Positions 45,240-54,273 of a DNA stretch of 64,000 nucleotides are shown piece after piece. The stretch lies in NCBI RefSeq assembly GCF_009858175.1, contig NZ_CP047393.1:3038001-3102000 (forward strand), written 5' to 3'. Every line of letters starts with the position of its first letter. Positions within the stretch are counted from its first letter, which is position 1. Below the pieces are notes generated by a model. It saw nothing but the letters and a program-made list of their open reading frames with translations. It did not search any database and was not told the origin of the DNA. The position numbers and the translations under genes were made by a program. The DNA comes from Pontibacillus sp. HMF3514 (GTDB taxonomy: Bacteria > Bacillota > Bacilli > Bacillales > BH030062).

Positions 45240-45989
45240 ATGATTACTCGTAAAAGCAAACGAGAAATTGAACTGATGCATGAAGCTGGTAAACTTTTAG
45301 CTTCATGCCACAAAGAAATCGCAAAACGTATTAAACCCGGTATTACAACTATAGAAATCGATACATTTGTTGAGGAATACTTAAAGAAACATGATGCTAC
45401 ACCTGAACAAAAAGGATTTCATGGATATCCTTACGCTACTTGTGCATGCATCAATGACGAAATTTGCCATGGGTTTCCGAGAGATGAACCCCTAAAAAAT
45501 GGTGATATCGTTACAATCGACATGGTGGTGAACCTAAATGGTGCACTCGCAGATTCTGCATGGACTTATAGGGTGGGAACAGTTGACCCAGAAGTAGAAA
45601 GATTATTAAATGTAACCCATGAATCATTGAAAAGATCGATTGACGTAGCTCTCGTTGGGAAACGTACAGGGGATATAGGACACGCCATCCAGTCTTATGT
45701 TGAAGACGAAGGTTTTTCAGTCGTTCGTGATTTTACCGGACACGGCATAGGACCTACCATTCATGAAGACCCAAACATTTTTCATTTCGGTCATCCTGGA
45801 ACTGGCGTCCGTCTTAAAGAAGGAATGGTACTGACCATAGAACCAATGGTAAATATGGGTACATGGCATTCACAAAAGGATGATAATGGTTGGACCGCAA
45901 GAACAATTGACGGAAAATGGTCAGCTCAATTTGAACATACCATTGCAATAACTAAGGATGGTCCCTTGATTTTAACGAGCCAGGATTAG
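45240..45989 (+). CDS. map: Type I methionine aminopeptidase (MapB/YflG-like)
   Basis: The 249-residue enzyme removes N-terminal methionine. All five metal ligands are in place: DMVVNLNGALADSA (two aspartates), GHGIGPTIHEDP, LTIEPMV and the C-terminal FEHTIAI. It is a stand-alone gene rather than the ribosomal-operon copy, and its form with CHGFPRDEPLKNGDIV is close to the second enzyme, MapB, of bacilli. The ribosome site AGGAGGAG lies directly before the ATG. Confidence 0.93.
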   Translation: MITRKSKREIELMHEAGKLLASCHKEIAKRIKPGITTIEIDTFVEEYLKKHDATPEQKGFHGYPYATCACINDEICHGFPRDEPLKNGDIVTIDMVVNLNGALADSAWTYRVGTVDPEVERLLNVTHESLKRSIDVALVGKRTGDIGHAIQSYVEDEGFSVVRDFTGHGIGPTIHEDPNIFHFGHPGTGVRLKEGMVLTIEPMVNMGTWHSQKDDNGWTARTIDGKWSAQFEHTIAITKDGPLILTSQD

Positions 45990-46037
45990 GAATTATGAGA
46001 AGGTTGTAATGCACTTTTTGTACGAAGCTTCAAAATG

Positions 46038-46069
46038 AAAAGATCCTACCTGAATAAGATAGGATCTTT
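46038..46069. terminator. Bidirectional terminator between map and the SodC-like gene
   Basis: AAAGATCCTA / TAGGATCTTT between convergent genes. Confidence 0.85.
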
Positions 46070-46086
46070 CAACTCTCTTTTTATCT

Positions 46087-46680
46087 TTATCCCTCTTCTT
46101 TTTCCTTCTCTTTTCCACCTTTAGTTGGATCAGAAGGTGGGTTCTTCTCAGCCGCTTCTTCCAGCTGAATAATACCACAAGCGACTCGAGGTCCAGCATC
46201 TCCAGCTGGTTGTGATAAACCATCATCTGTTCCTTCATGAATAACTATGGATGTACCTTCATCCCTTAATAAAGAATACTTACCATCCATTAATGTTGCC
46301 CCTTTGACACTCACTTCGGTTTCGACCATTCCATCAGGATCCGCTTCAATGTTTGGCATATCACCTTTATGCTGTCCTTTTGGATTCATCGCTCCATGCT
46401 CTTTTCCATCAGGATTAAAATGGCTCCCTGCTGATATGAAATCGGGTCCCTCACATTGTGGAAATTCATGGATATGTATGCCATGTAATCCAGGTTCAAG
46501 CCCCGTTAGTGATAGTTTAATCTTCACTTCATCTGGCTGTTCACTTAGTTTTGCAGTACCAAGTGAATCTCCATCTGGATTATACATTTCAATTTCAAAC
46601 ATCGATCGATTTTGACTATTACAACTTGTTAATACCCATAATAATAAGAATCCGACGATTAAAACACGATACGTTCTCAT
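46087..46680 (-). CDS. Cu/Zn superoxide dismutase-like lipoprotein (SodC/YojM type)
   Basis: The 197-residue protein starts with a lipoprotein signal (lipobox LTSC near residue 19) and continues as a SodC domain. Copper ligands appear in GIHIHEF (two), GSHFNP (bridging) and IVIHEG; zinc ligands in EHGAMNPKGQHKGD. The disulfide cysteines (QCEGP and ACGI) and the guiding arginine (GPRVACG) are also present, so enzymatic activity is plausible, unlike some bacillus homologues that lost copper residues. The tail is strongly charged. It would work on the outer face of the membrane. Confidence 0.9.
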   Translation of the reverse strand: MRTYRVLIVGFLLLWVLTSCNSQNRSMFEIEMYNPDGDSLGTAKLSEQPDEVKIKLSLTGLEPGLHGIHIHEFPQCEGPDFISAGSHFNPDGKEHGAMNPKGQHKGDMPNIEADPDGMVETEVSVKGATLMDGKYSLLRDEGTSIVIHEGTDDGLSQPAGDAGPRVACGIIQLEEAAEKNPPSDPTKGGKEKEKEEG

Positions 46681-46818
46681 CAATACCCTCTTCCTTTCGT
46701 CATACTCTTTTGATAGTGTCGCCGAAATCGTGTAACTTTAACCAAAAAAGTTAGACAAAATAGCTGAGAGGACGAGGCATTATTCATCAAATAAAAAAGC
46801 CCCTTCTAAAAGAAGAGA

Positions 46819-47013
46819 CTATGAATGAGGCTTATTATCTGATTCGTCTATATTGTGATTATCATATGTTTCATCAACGATTTCTTTTTCTTTCTTAGCA
46901 GCCTTTAAAATAATTCGCATTGTCACAAAAGCCCCTAAAGCGAAAAAGAGTAATGTAATTAGCGCTGGAATGTATTCGGTCTTATCTTGTGGAAAATATA
47001 GAAATTCCATCAT
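46819..47013 (-). CDS. Short single-pass membrane protein, unknown
   Basis: This 64-residue open frame encodes one hydrophobic segment (about residues 14-36, YIPALITLLFFALGAFVTM) followed by a basic stretch and an acidic hydrophilic tail. Two adjacent ATG codons follow a weak AAGGGCG site. I recognise no family. The composition looks like a real small membrane protein rather than a chance frame, and nothing else occupies the interval. Confidence 0.55.
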   Translation of the reverse strand: MMEFLYFPQDKTEYIPALITLLFFALGAFVTMRIILKAAKKEKEIVDETYDNHNIDESDNKPHS

Positions 47014-47148
47014 AAGCTATCACGCCCTTCACCAATATCAGCGATTCTATTATACCAAATTCAATCCAGAACGACACTACGTGAAAGTGAACAGTGAGTG
47101 ACAAGTTATGTTATGATGAGCCTAAATCCGAATGTGGGAGGAATAAGA

Positions 47149-47529
47149 ATGGCAGAATTACAACCTGGAGATAAAGTTCAAGCACATTATAAGACTGGAA
47201 AATATATCGGAGAAATTATGGAAGATCGAGGTCATGCCTACCTAGTAAAAGTATTGGCAGTCCTTAAACATCCACAACAAGGTGACTTACATAATCCTGG
47301 CCAAACGGAGAATGTTTTCTTCCACGAACGAAAGGCATTAGCTCATAATGAAAAAGCAAACATTTCCAAGTCGTCCTTAAGTCAATATGATGGAGAAATT
47401 CCAGAATACCAAGCTTCCTTAAGAGAGGCTTTGGATAAACTTAAACAAAAACTCGCTGCAAAAGATGATGAGTTCAGCAAGAAAGCTCAGAATCAATTAG
47501 CAGAATTAGAAAGAAGATATTTTAAGTAA
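47149..47529 (+). CDS. kapB: Kinase-associated protein B
   Basis: The 126-residue protein matches Bacillus subtilis KapB well: QPGDKVQAHYKTGKYIGEI, YLVKVLAVLKHPQQGDLHNPGQT, VFFHERKALA and a C-terminal ELERRYFK. KapB supports the sporulation kinase KinB in the phosphorelay. I start at the ATG 47149 behind GGGAGGAA; upstream in-frame ATG codons lack a site. The kinB gene that precedes kapB in B. subtilis is not here, so kapB is separated from its usual partner. KapB was called a lipoprotein, yet no signal peptide is visible. Confidence 0.92.
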   Translation: MAELQPGDKVQAHYKTGKYIGEIMEDRGHAYLVKVLAVLKHPQQGDLHNPGQTENVFFHERKALAHNEKANISKSSLSQYDGEIPEYQASLREALDKLKQKLAAKDDEFSKKAQNQLAELERRYFK

Positions 47530-47548
47530 GATCCCCTTCTTCCGTTAA

Positions 47549-48155
47549 AGCCCCCTTATCTGGAAGACTTGGAATCGAGATAAGTTGAGAGCAGTCCGTT
47601 GCTTTTATGAGAGGTAGGGGTTCAGTGAAACGGCAATACTCCTGCGGAAGACCAGCTGAGCCTCCTCGTTCACTACGTTCTCTGTGGGGTCTCATCTGCC
47701 CTTTCTACCGCGGGAGTTTGCCGTTTCCCTCACCCCCTTTACGTTTATGGAGGTTAACGGACCCTAGTGTGTGAGTTCTAAACCTTACGGACATCGGTTC
47801 CGTTATTTTGAACTTTTAAGGCATTTCGAGAGTCGTTACGGACATATGGTACCTTATTTGTGACAGATTGCTCTTTATTAAGGTGATTTGCAGCAATTAG
47901 CGGAATGAATGTCCGTAAGCATTACCTCCTCATATCGCTACGGTTCCGTTCATCACCATTCGGCTAAGGTGGGCTGGGAAACGGGCTGACTCCTCCGGAA
48001 TAACGGGCGAGCGAGACCCCGCAAGGAGCGTAGCGGATGAGGAGGCTCGATCGTTCGTCCGGGGAAAGCAGCCCGTTTCCCAGCCCGCCGATCTCCACAA
48101 AAGCAACGGAACCACTCCTCACCAGCTTATTCAAGATAACTGCCATATTACTGAA
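47549..48155 (-). repeat. Long modular hairpin repeat, copy C (inverted)
   Basis: This 607-base copy is in opposite orientation to copies A and B and lies between the convergent kapB and khtU genes. The module 1 arms are GGGCTGGGAAACGGGCTG (within 47968-47988) and its partner at 48069-48089; they differ from copy A at several places, yet 20 of 21 positions still pair and the exception is a G-T. Module 2 arms carry GCGG/CCGC where copy A has GTGG/CCAC. Termini are AGCCCCCTTATC on the left and ACTGCCATATTACTGAA on the right. Confidence 0.9.
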
Positions 48156-48160
48156 CAAAA

Positions 48161-48190
48161 AAGCCCTACACCATCATGGCATAGGACTGA
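48161..48190 (-). terminator. Terminator after khtU
   Basis: On the minus strand AGTCCTATGCC / TGTAGGGCT forms a stem with some wobble pairs, followed by six T. It abuts the TTCAG end of repeat copy C. Confidence 0.7.
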
Positions 48191-48196
48191 GAAGAG

Positions 48197-49393
48197 TTAG
48201 GATCCAGGTACTTTTAAGTTCTTCTTTTTCTTCTTTGGTTTTCCATAAATCAGATTCGTTATATTCGGTGCTCGTTCAAATAAGAGCATTCCAATAAATG
48301 CAGCAACAAGAATGTACATTCCGCTAAATACCTTAATTGTCCCAGTTGCCAATGCAGCAATAACAACGGAAAACTCACCTCTCGAACAGATCGACAAACC
48401 TGCCCTTAAGGATACACGCTTTGATAACCCATAAAGCTTACCACCTATAATTCCAACAAGAAGTTTGGCAATCAAGCCCCATCCAATGAGTGTGATTAAC
48501 AGCCCTAACATTGGTATACCATTTCCGAACTCAATCGTCGTTCCAAAATAAACGAAAAATAAAGGAAGCATTAAATCTTTAACAGGTAAGACAGTTTGTT
48601 CAACTCGCTCAATTTTACCAATTTCCGCAAGCATGATCCCTGCAAGAAATGCTCCTAATACTTCAGAAAGGTCGAGGTATAAAGCAAGACCACCGTAAGC
48701 TAAAGCAATACCGATAAGTAAGGCAATTTTAAAGTCCTCATCATCAATTTTCTCAAGCAACACCTCGAACCTTTTAAATAATGTTTTCCCAAGGATAATC
48801 GCACCCAATGCTAATCCAACAATTTTCCCAATTAAAATAGCAAGATCGACGGCAGCAAAATCACCACCAGTGCTCATTCCCATTAAAATCGCGACTACAA
48901 TAGGAGCAACTAAGTCTTCAAAAATTAATAAAGCCAAAATAAACTCAGTTTCACGGTTTGCCATACGGCTTGTATCATCGAGCAGCTTAGCTGTTATAGA
49001 AGAACTTGTTGCGTATGTAACGCCACCGACTAAGAAGGAAGTAAAGAGATCAAGACCGAATGCATAGGTTATGGCCATCGACACCCCTAAACTTAGGCCA
49101 ACATCAAGAAACCCAGCCGGCCATATTTTCTTAGCAATGCCTCCTAGTCGTTTGATATTGAACTCTAGTCCTAATAGGAAAAATAACAATACGATTCCAA
49201 TTTCACTAGCAAAATGTAATAACTCATTATGATGCAGTGCCCCCGCTAGCACAATACCAAGCAAAATATATAAAATGACATTCGGAAATTTTATTTTTAG
49301 ACTTAAAAAACCTAGCCAAAAAATGAGTAACAAGACAAGTCCAGCACCTAATAATGATGGCATTTCTATATCAAATGGAATCAATGGGATCAT
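48197..49393 (-). CDS. khtU: K+/H+ antiporter, CPA2 family (KhtU-like)
   Basis: The 398-residue membrane protein has about 12 membrane segments in the CPA2 monovalent cation:proton antiporter pattern, with GIVLLFFLLGLEFNIKRLGG near residue 66 and LALLIFEDLVAPIVVAILMG (about 150-169) containing the transport aspartate. It overlaps the regulatory KhtT-like gene by four bases. In Bacillus subtilis KhtTU (YhaTU) exports K+ and is controlled by cyclic di-AMP and pH; the same arrangement here supports that role. The tail is highly basic. Confidence 0.9.
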   Translation of the reverse strand: MIPLIPFDIEMPSLLGAGLVLLLIFWLGFLSLKIKFPNVILYILLGIVLAGALHHNELLHFASEIGIVLLFFLLGLEFNIKRLGGIAKKIWPAGFLDVGLSLGVSMAITYAFGLDLFTSFLVGGVTYATSSSITAKLLDDTSRMANRETEFILALLIFEDLVAPIVVAILMGMSTGGDFAAVDLAILIGKIVGLALGAIILGKTLFKRFEVLLEKIDDEDFKIALLIGIALAYGGLALYLDLSEVLGAFLAGIMLAEIGKIERVEQTVLPVKDLMLPLFFVYFGTTIEFGNGIPMLGLLITLIGWGLIAKLLVGIIGGKLYGLSKRVSLRAGLSICSRGEFSVVIAALATGTIKVFSGMYILVAAFIGMLLFERAPNITNLIYGKPKKKKKNLKVPGS

Positions 49394-49878
49394 TCCTCTC
49401 CCTTACATAATGCTGTAAGTGAAGCAATTTGATCTTTTTTACCAATTCCCATTAGCACGTCACCTGGTTTCAACGTGGTATATGCCTCTGGGATGGCAAT
49501 AATGTCATCTCCTTTTACAATTCCAATAATCGTAGCTCCTGTTTGATTTCGAACCTCAGACTCTTCAATCGTCTGATGAGCAATAGAAGATGATTCTTTA
49601 ATTTCTACCCAATCAATGACGATTTGGTTATTAAACATCTTAAGCTTATCCGCATCAACGGGTTGATAAGTTGCACCTAGCAATTGCGCTCCAAGTTCTC
49701 TTGTTTCATCACCTGTAAGATCCATACCAAAATCCGCTTCTTCGCTGTCAGCGTCCTCAAAAAAGTATAATTCACGCTTACCTGTATGGTGAACAATTAA
49801 AATGAGCTGGCTATCTTCAGCAGTAGTTAGTGTGATTTTTTGACCGATACCAGGTAATTGGGATATAGATATATTCAT
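49390..49878 (-). CDS. khtT: TrkA-C domain regulatory subunit (KhtT-like)
   Basis: The 162-residue protein has an N-terminal part beginning MNISISQLPGIGQK and a C-terminal TrkA-C (RCK-C) domain with SEVRNQTGATIIGIVKGDDIIAIPEAYTTLKPGDVLMGIG, the region that binds cyclic di-AMP in KhtT. It precedes and overlaps the antiporter gene. I use the ATG at 49878 behind AAAGGAG rather than an upstream TTG. The khtS gene seen in Bacillus subtilis is not present upstream. Confidence 0.9.
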   Translation of the reverse strand: MNISISQLPGIGQKITLTTAEDSQLILIVHHTGKRELYFFEDADSEEADFGMDLTGDETRELGAQLLGATYQPVDADKLKMFNNQIVIDWVEIKESSSIAHQTIEESEVRNQTGATIIGIVKGDDIIAIPEAYTTLKPGDVLMGIGKKDQIASLTALCKGEE

Positions 49879-49980
49879 TTGAGTGTCTCCTTTCAAAATG
49901 TATCATTATGTTTGTATATGCTTCATTTAAAAAATTTGTTCAACAAGCTCTACTAAATCATACCCTATTTACGTCAGGTA

Positions 49981-51036
49981 TTAATCTTGTACCATGCGAT
50001 TAATAAATAAAGTCGGTGCTTTTGCCAGATTAATTTCCTCCACATCATAATGCATATATTGGTTTGTCGTATTATTAGAAAAAATACGTACAATCGGGCG
50101 TTGAGGTAGTCCCTTATTCTGCCCTACTATTGTAGCGATACTTCCATTAGATAGGTGGACATTGCTTCCATTTGGATAAAATGCAACACTTCGTAAGAAT
50201 TGCCATACAACATCTCGATCAAATTTCTCCCCGGCTAACCCCATGATCCGCTCCCCCGCTTCATAGGGTAACAAAGGCTGACTTCCATCTTGTGGTGATA
50301 CTAAATTGTCGTAGGTGTTCGCCACTGAAACAATTCGTGCATAGGGGTGAATATTTTTCCCCTCAACTCCTCTAGGCTCACCACTTCCATCAAGAAACTC
50401 ATGGTGTTGAAAAGCTACATGAGCAGATACAGTACTTATTTCTCTATTTTGACGCAAAATATTAAATCCAATCCAGGCATGATGCTCATTTGCAGTAAGT
50501 CCATCTTTTTGTGTCCTGCCTACCTTACCAACGTCATGAAGGATAGCACCAATTCCCAATTCTATAAGCTCTTTATTCGTATATTGGAGCTTAATCCCCA
50601 CAAGCACTGACATCACCGTTACGTGCATAGAGTGAATTAACAGTTCATTATCCTTGGTTCGGATATCTTCTAATTGTAATAATACATCTTTATTATGTAA
50701 TAGTTCATCAATAATATTTTTGGTCGTTTGACCAAGATCCTTTGTATGAAACTCTTTTCCCTCTTGAATAATGCCTAACGATTCAGAAAGATTTTTCATG
50801 ACTTCACGTTTAGTTTTATCAGAAATGGAGGATGCATCCTTTGACTCAGGGATGTCTTTTCCCTCTTCGTCATCGTCCATCACATAAACAGCGTGTACAC
50901 CCATACGTTTTAAACGGCCGATTAGTCCAATTGTTAATGAAATCCCTTTTCCTAATAAGACACGTCCATCGTTGGCATAGATATTACGTCCCAGTCTATC
51001 ACTTTGCTCTACTTGATCAATTGGTCTATATTTCAT
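49981..51036 (-). CDS. HD-GYP-like phosphohydrolase with altered signature
   Basis: The 351-residue protein contains an HD domain with HSMHVTVMS, AILHDVGKVG (HD at about 167-168), HVAFQHHEFLDGSGEPRG (about 206-223) and IVSVANTYDNL. It resembles cyclic di-GMP phosphodiesterases of the HD-GYP class, but GYP reads GEP and the usual aspartate of the VADxYDA motif is asparagine (N240). Activity towards cyclic dinucleotides is therefore uncertain. The N-terminal 100 residues have no recognised domain. It lies beside the K+ efflux genes, though not clearly in one operon. Confidence 0.8.
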   Translation of the reverse strand: MKYRPIDQVEQSDRLGRNIYANDGRVLLGKGISLTIGLIGRLKRMGVHAVYVMDDDEEGKDIPESKDASSISDKTKREVMKNLSESLGIIQEGKEFHTKDLGQTTKNIIDELLHNKDVLLQLEDIRTKDNELLIHSMHVTVMSVLVGIKLQYTNKELIELGIGAILHDVGKVGRTQKDGLTANEHHAWIGFNILRQNREISTVSAHVAFQHHEFLDGSGEPRGVEGKNIHPYARIVSVANTYDNLVSPQDGSQPLLPYEAGERIMGLAGEKFDRDVVWQFLRSVAFYPNGSNVHLSNGSIATIVGQNKGLPQRPIVRIFSNNTTNQYMHYDVEEINLAKAPTLFINRMVQD

Positions 51037-51118
51037 ACAAAACCCCTCGAACTACGCCTTTGTTCTTATTTTAGCAGTCCTTGAACTGAAAACATAGTAA
51101 ATATATTCCTTCATGATT

Positions 51119-51162
51119 TGAAAACGTTCCCATTTGTGTTCTTAAAACCGTTATGGTATTTT
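51119..51162 (+). promoter_or_regulatory. Candidate cre site and promoter of deoD
   Basis: TGAAAACGTTCCCA (51119-51132) matches the CcpA operator consensus TGWAARCGYTWNCW at all but one defined position. It lies directly upstream of a weak TTGTGT-17-TATTTT promoter (51134-51162). Carbon catabolite control of deoD is therefore possible. Confidence 0.4.
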
Positions 51163-51247
51163 TACAATGTAGATGTCAGACAACCTAAATTTTCTATTCA
51201 TGGCTCTACTTTTCTGAGAAAAAAGAACTCAAGGAGGTTTATACCAT

Positions 51248-51958
51248 ATGACAGTACATATTGGTGCCAATAAAGGCGATATTGCAGATAAAATTTTACT
51301 ACCTGGAGATCCTCTTCGTGCAAAATATATTGCTGAGAACTTTTTAGAGGATGTTACATGCTATAACGAGGTTCGTGGAATGTACGGTTTCACAGGTACA
51401 TACAAAGGAGAACGTATCTCTGTACAAGGCACAGGTATGGGTGTACCATCTATTTCTATCTATGTGAATGAACTTATTCAGAGTTACGACGTACAAAAGT
51501 TAATCCGTGTAGGTTCTTGTGGAGCTTTACAAAAAGACGTACAAGTTCGTGATGTTATTCTTGCATCTACTTCGTCTACAGATTCCCAAATGAACCGCAT
51601 GGTATTTGGCGGTATCGACTTTGCTCCTACAGCAGACTTTAGCTTATTAAAAGCTGCCTATGACGTAGGTGAAGAAAAAGGACTTAACTTGCGCGTAGGT
51701 AATGTCTTCACAAGCGATAGCTTCTATCGTGATAACGCAAAAGAATTATTCGATCAACTTGCAGAATATAACGTGCTAGCAGTTGAAATGGAAACGACAG
51801 CTCTTTATACACTTGCATCAAAATTTGATCGTCAAGCGCTTTCTGTTCTAACTGTAAGTGACCATATCATCACAGGCGAAGAAACAACATCTGAAGAACG
51901 TCAAACAACGTTCAACGAAATGATCGAAGTAGCTTTAGAAGCTGCAATTCAAGATTAA
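51248..51958 (+). CDS. deoD: Purine nucleoside phosphorylase DeoD
   Basis: The 236-residue enzyme cleaves purine nucleosides with phosphate. It is the hexameric DeoD type: [30 protein letters not shown] at the start, [24 protein letters not shown] and [17 protein letters not shown] with the catalytic aspartate near residue 204. AAGGAGG precedes the ATG. It complements the xpt-pbuX salvage genes elsewhere in the window. Confidence 0.97.
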   Translation: MTVHIGANKGDIADKILLPGDPLRAKYIAENFLEDVTCYNEVRGMYGFTGTYKGERISVQGTGMGVPSISIYVNELIQSYDVQKLIRVGSCGALQKDVQVRDVILASTSSTDSQMNRMVFGGIDFAPTADFSLLKAAYDVGEEKGLNLRVGNVFTSDSFYRDNAKELFDQLAEYNVLAVEMETTALYTLASKFDRQALSVLTVSDHIITGEETTSEERQTTFNEMIEVALEAAIQD

Positions 51959-51963
51959 TCCAA

Positions 51964-51998
51964 AAAATCGAGCCTCAGTTAAGAGGTTCGTTTTTTTA
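51964..51998 (+). terminator. Terminator after deoD
   Basis: CGAGCCTC / GAGGTTCG with one wobble pair, followed by seven T. Confidence 0.8.
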
Positions 51999-52063
51999 TG
52001 GCCTATTTTCACTCTTATCTTACATTTGCATATAGTGTGTATGAGAAAAAGGAGGCCTGAAAT

Positions 52064-52450
52064 ATGAATCCTTATCAAAACCATCACCCTATTTATTACA
52101 CACCCTACATGCTTATGCCTGTAAATTCACTTCAATATCAGCAGCAAACCGCTTCTCGTCAGTATCCAGATGTAAGCACTAAAAAATTTCAAGATTCCTC
52201 TCAAACCTATCAAAATTTAATCAATGACTCTCAGGTTATTTCGCAGCGTTTTGCGGAATCTAGAAAATTACGCCGTAAAGTAATGCGTGCGGCACAAAAA
52301 TCGGATCACAATAAGGTTGTTCACTTAATCCAGAATACAGGTATCTCACACCCTATTGAGGTTTCATATAACCCAGACAGTATAAGAGTGACCATAATGG
52401 ATGTTGAAGAACGTCCAACTAGTAAGCTTATTATGGCATTACGTTGGTAG
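52064..52450 (+). CDS. Conserved small protein, possibly YuzC-like
   Basis: The 128-residue protein has an N terminus rich in tyrosine, histidine, proline and glutamine (MNPYQNHHPIYYTPYMLMPV) and a basic helical middle (RFAESRKLRRKVMRAAQKSDHNKV). The end includes HPIEVSYNPDSIRVTIMD, which looks like a folded beta unit. The composition of the N terminus is reminiscent of spore coat proteins, and it may correspond to YuzC, but I cannot confirm either. AAGGAGGCC precedes the ATG. Confidence 0.6.
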   Translation: MNPYQNHHPIYYTPYMLMPVNSLQYQQQTASRQYPDVSTKKFQDSSQTYQNLINDSQVISQRFAESRKLRRKVMRAAQKSDHNKVVHLIQNTGISHPIEVSYNPDSIRVTIMDVEERPTSKLIMALRW

Positions 52451-52492
52451 GCTTTCACTCCGCCGATTAAAAGCTTTTCCTTTATAAACATG

Positions 52493-52532
52493 AAAAAAAA
52501 GCATGGACCTGCCTAACACAGACCATGCTCTT
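52493..52532 (-). terminator. Terminator after pepA
   Basis: On the minus strand GAGCATGG / CCATGCTT followed by eight T. Confidence 0.75.
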
Positions 52533-52540
52533 ATAGTTGT

Positions 52541-54040
52541 CTACCTTGTTAAAACATAGTGTGCTAATGTACGAGCCATAACACCAGTTGGACCTTTAGG
52601 ACCTAAATCATATTCTGTACCAGGGTTAGATGTACCTGCAATATCTAAGTGAACCCAAGGCGTACTTTCAGCAAATTCCGCCAAGAACGAACCAGCCATA
52701 ATCGCATGTCCTTTACGTCCTGGTGAGTTATTTAAATCAGCAACATCACTGGACCTTACTTGATCTCGATAAATTTCATTATAAGGTAGTTGCCAAATCT
52801 GCTCATCTGTATATTTGGATGCTTTTTCAATATCTGTAAACAAATCCTCATTATTCGTCATCGCACCTGTAACCCAATCCCCAAGTGAAACAACTACACC
52901 ACCAGTAAGCGTTGCAACATCAATAATTTTTTCAGCTTTATGATGCTTAGCATAGGTAATTGCATCAGCAAGAGCCAAGCGGCCTTCTGCATCCGTATTA
53001 AGAACCTCTATCGTTTTCCCACTTAATGAAGTGATTACATCATCAGGTTTGAAGGCAGAACCACTAATCATGTTATCTGTAGATGGAATAACAGCGACAA
53101 TGTTTTGTTTTGGCTTTAGGCGACCAATTGTATCCATGGCACCAAGTACAGCTGCAGCTCCTCCCATGTCACCCTTCATACCTACAATACCATCCTTCGG
53201 CTTAATCGAGTAACCGCCTGTATCAAAGGTGATTCCTTTTCCTACAAGACCTACAACGTCATCCCAATCTTCTTTACCTTGGTATTTCAAAACAATCATC
53301 TTTGGTGGCTCAGTCGATCCTTGGTTTACGGCTAAGAGAGCCCCCATACCTAAACGCTCCATATCTTCTTTTTCAAGAATTTCTGTTTCAAAATCATACG
53401 TTGTAGCAAGCGTCATGGCATACTCAGCTAAATCTGTCGCAGTTAATAAGTTACCAGGTGTTTGAACTAAATGTCGGGCTGTGTTCACACCATGTCCAAC
53501 TGCTACTCCTTCTTCAAGAGCGTTTGTAAGAGAGCCAGCTTCTTGATCAGACAAGATTCGAACAGATTCAATGACTTGTTCTGGTTTTTCATTACTTGTT
53601 TTGTAGTGCTCAAACTGATAAGGAGCCACAATCATTGCTTCAGAGAACGCTTTTGATGCTTCTTCCTCAGAGATTTCATCGGTCTGGAACGTATGTAGTA
53701 AACAAGTAACATCAGAAACACGATCCTGACGTAGCTGCTTAAATAAAGGACCGAACGCTTTCTTTAACTTTTGCACACTCAAATCTTTCTTTTTTCCTAG
53801 CCCTACGACGTAGATTCGCTTGGCAGATGTTTGATTCAATGTGAATACCTTCGAAACTTTCTTATAATCATTTGATAGATCCCCATCTTGCATATATTGA
53901 TCAAGAGCTCCATCTAACGCATCATTTAGTTGCTGATAGGCTGGTTGATGCTGTTTGTTTTCGTGATATAAACCTAGTACTAGAGCTTCTGTTTCTTGAA
54001 ACATTTCTGTTGTTGGTTGTATAGTAAACAAAATCTCCAC
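52541..54040 (-). CDS. pepA: Leucyl (cytosol) aminopeptidase PepA
   Basis: The 499-residue M17 metallopeptidase has an N-terminal macro-like domain and a C-terminal catalytic domain with VGKGITFDTGGYSIKP (lysine and aspartate), MKGDMGGAAAVLGAM and the signature NTDAEGRLALADA (about residues 339-351), so all metal ligands are in place. It trims N-terminal residues in the cytoplasm. It corresponds to YuiE of Bacillus subtilis and begins the conserved yui block. GGAGGTGG precedes the ATG. Confidence 0.95.
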   Translation of the reverse strand: MEILFTIQPTTEMFQETEALVLGLYHENKQHQPAYQQLNDALDGALDQYMQDGDLSNDYKKVSKVFTLNQTSAKRIYVVGLGKKKDLSVQKLKKAFGPLFKQLRQDRVSDVTCLLHTFQTDEISEEEASKAFSEAMIVAPYQFEHYKTSNEKPEQVIESVRILSDQEAGSLTNALEEGVAVGHGVNTARHLVQTPGNLLTATDLAEYAMTLATTYDFETEILEKEDMERLGMGALLAVNQGSTEPPKMIVLKYQGKEDWDDVVGLVGKGITFDTGGYSIKPKDGIVGMKGDMGGAAAVLGAMDTIGRLKPKQNIVAVIPSTDNMISGSAFKPDDVITSLSGKTIEVLNTDAEGRLALADAITYAKHHKAEKIIDVATLTGGVVVSLGDWVTGAMTNNEDLFTDIEKASKYTDEQIWQLPYNEIYRDQVRSSDVADLNNSPGRKGHAIMAGSFLAEFAESTPWVHLDIAGTSNPGTEYDLGPKGPTGVMARTLAHYVLTR

Positions 54041-54273
54041 CTCCTTCTGCTATTATACAGAAAAATCAATCGTTTTTGTGATTCAGTTATTCATGAGTGT
54101 GATATAATAATAAAACAATAAGTGAAAGTGAAAGAGAAGCGTGTTAATTTTAATAATATTTTTACATACATAAAGCCTTGAATTTCCTCATATCCATTAC
54201 CTTCGTGTTAAAATTAAAGGAGCAGAGTCAGGGTCAATTAATGTACTAGATGTAGAAAGGATGACACAAAAGC

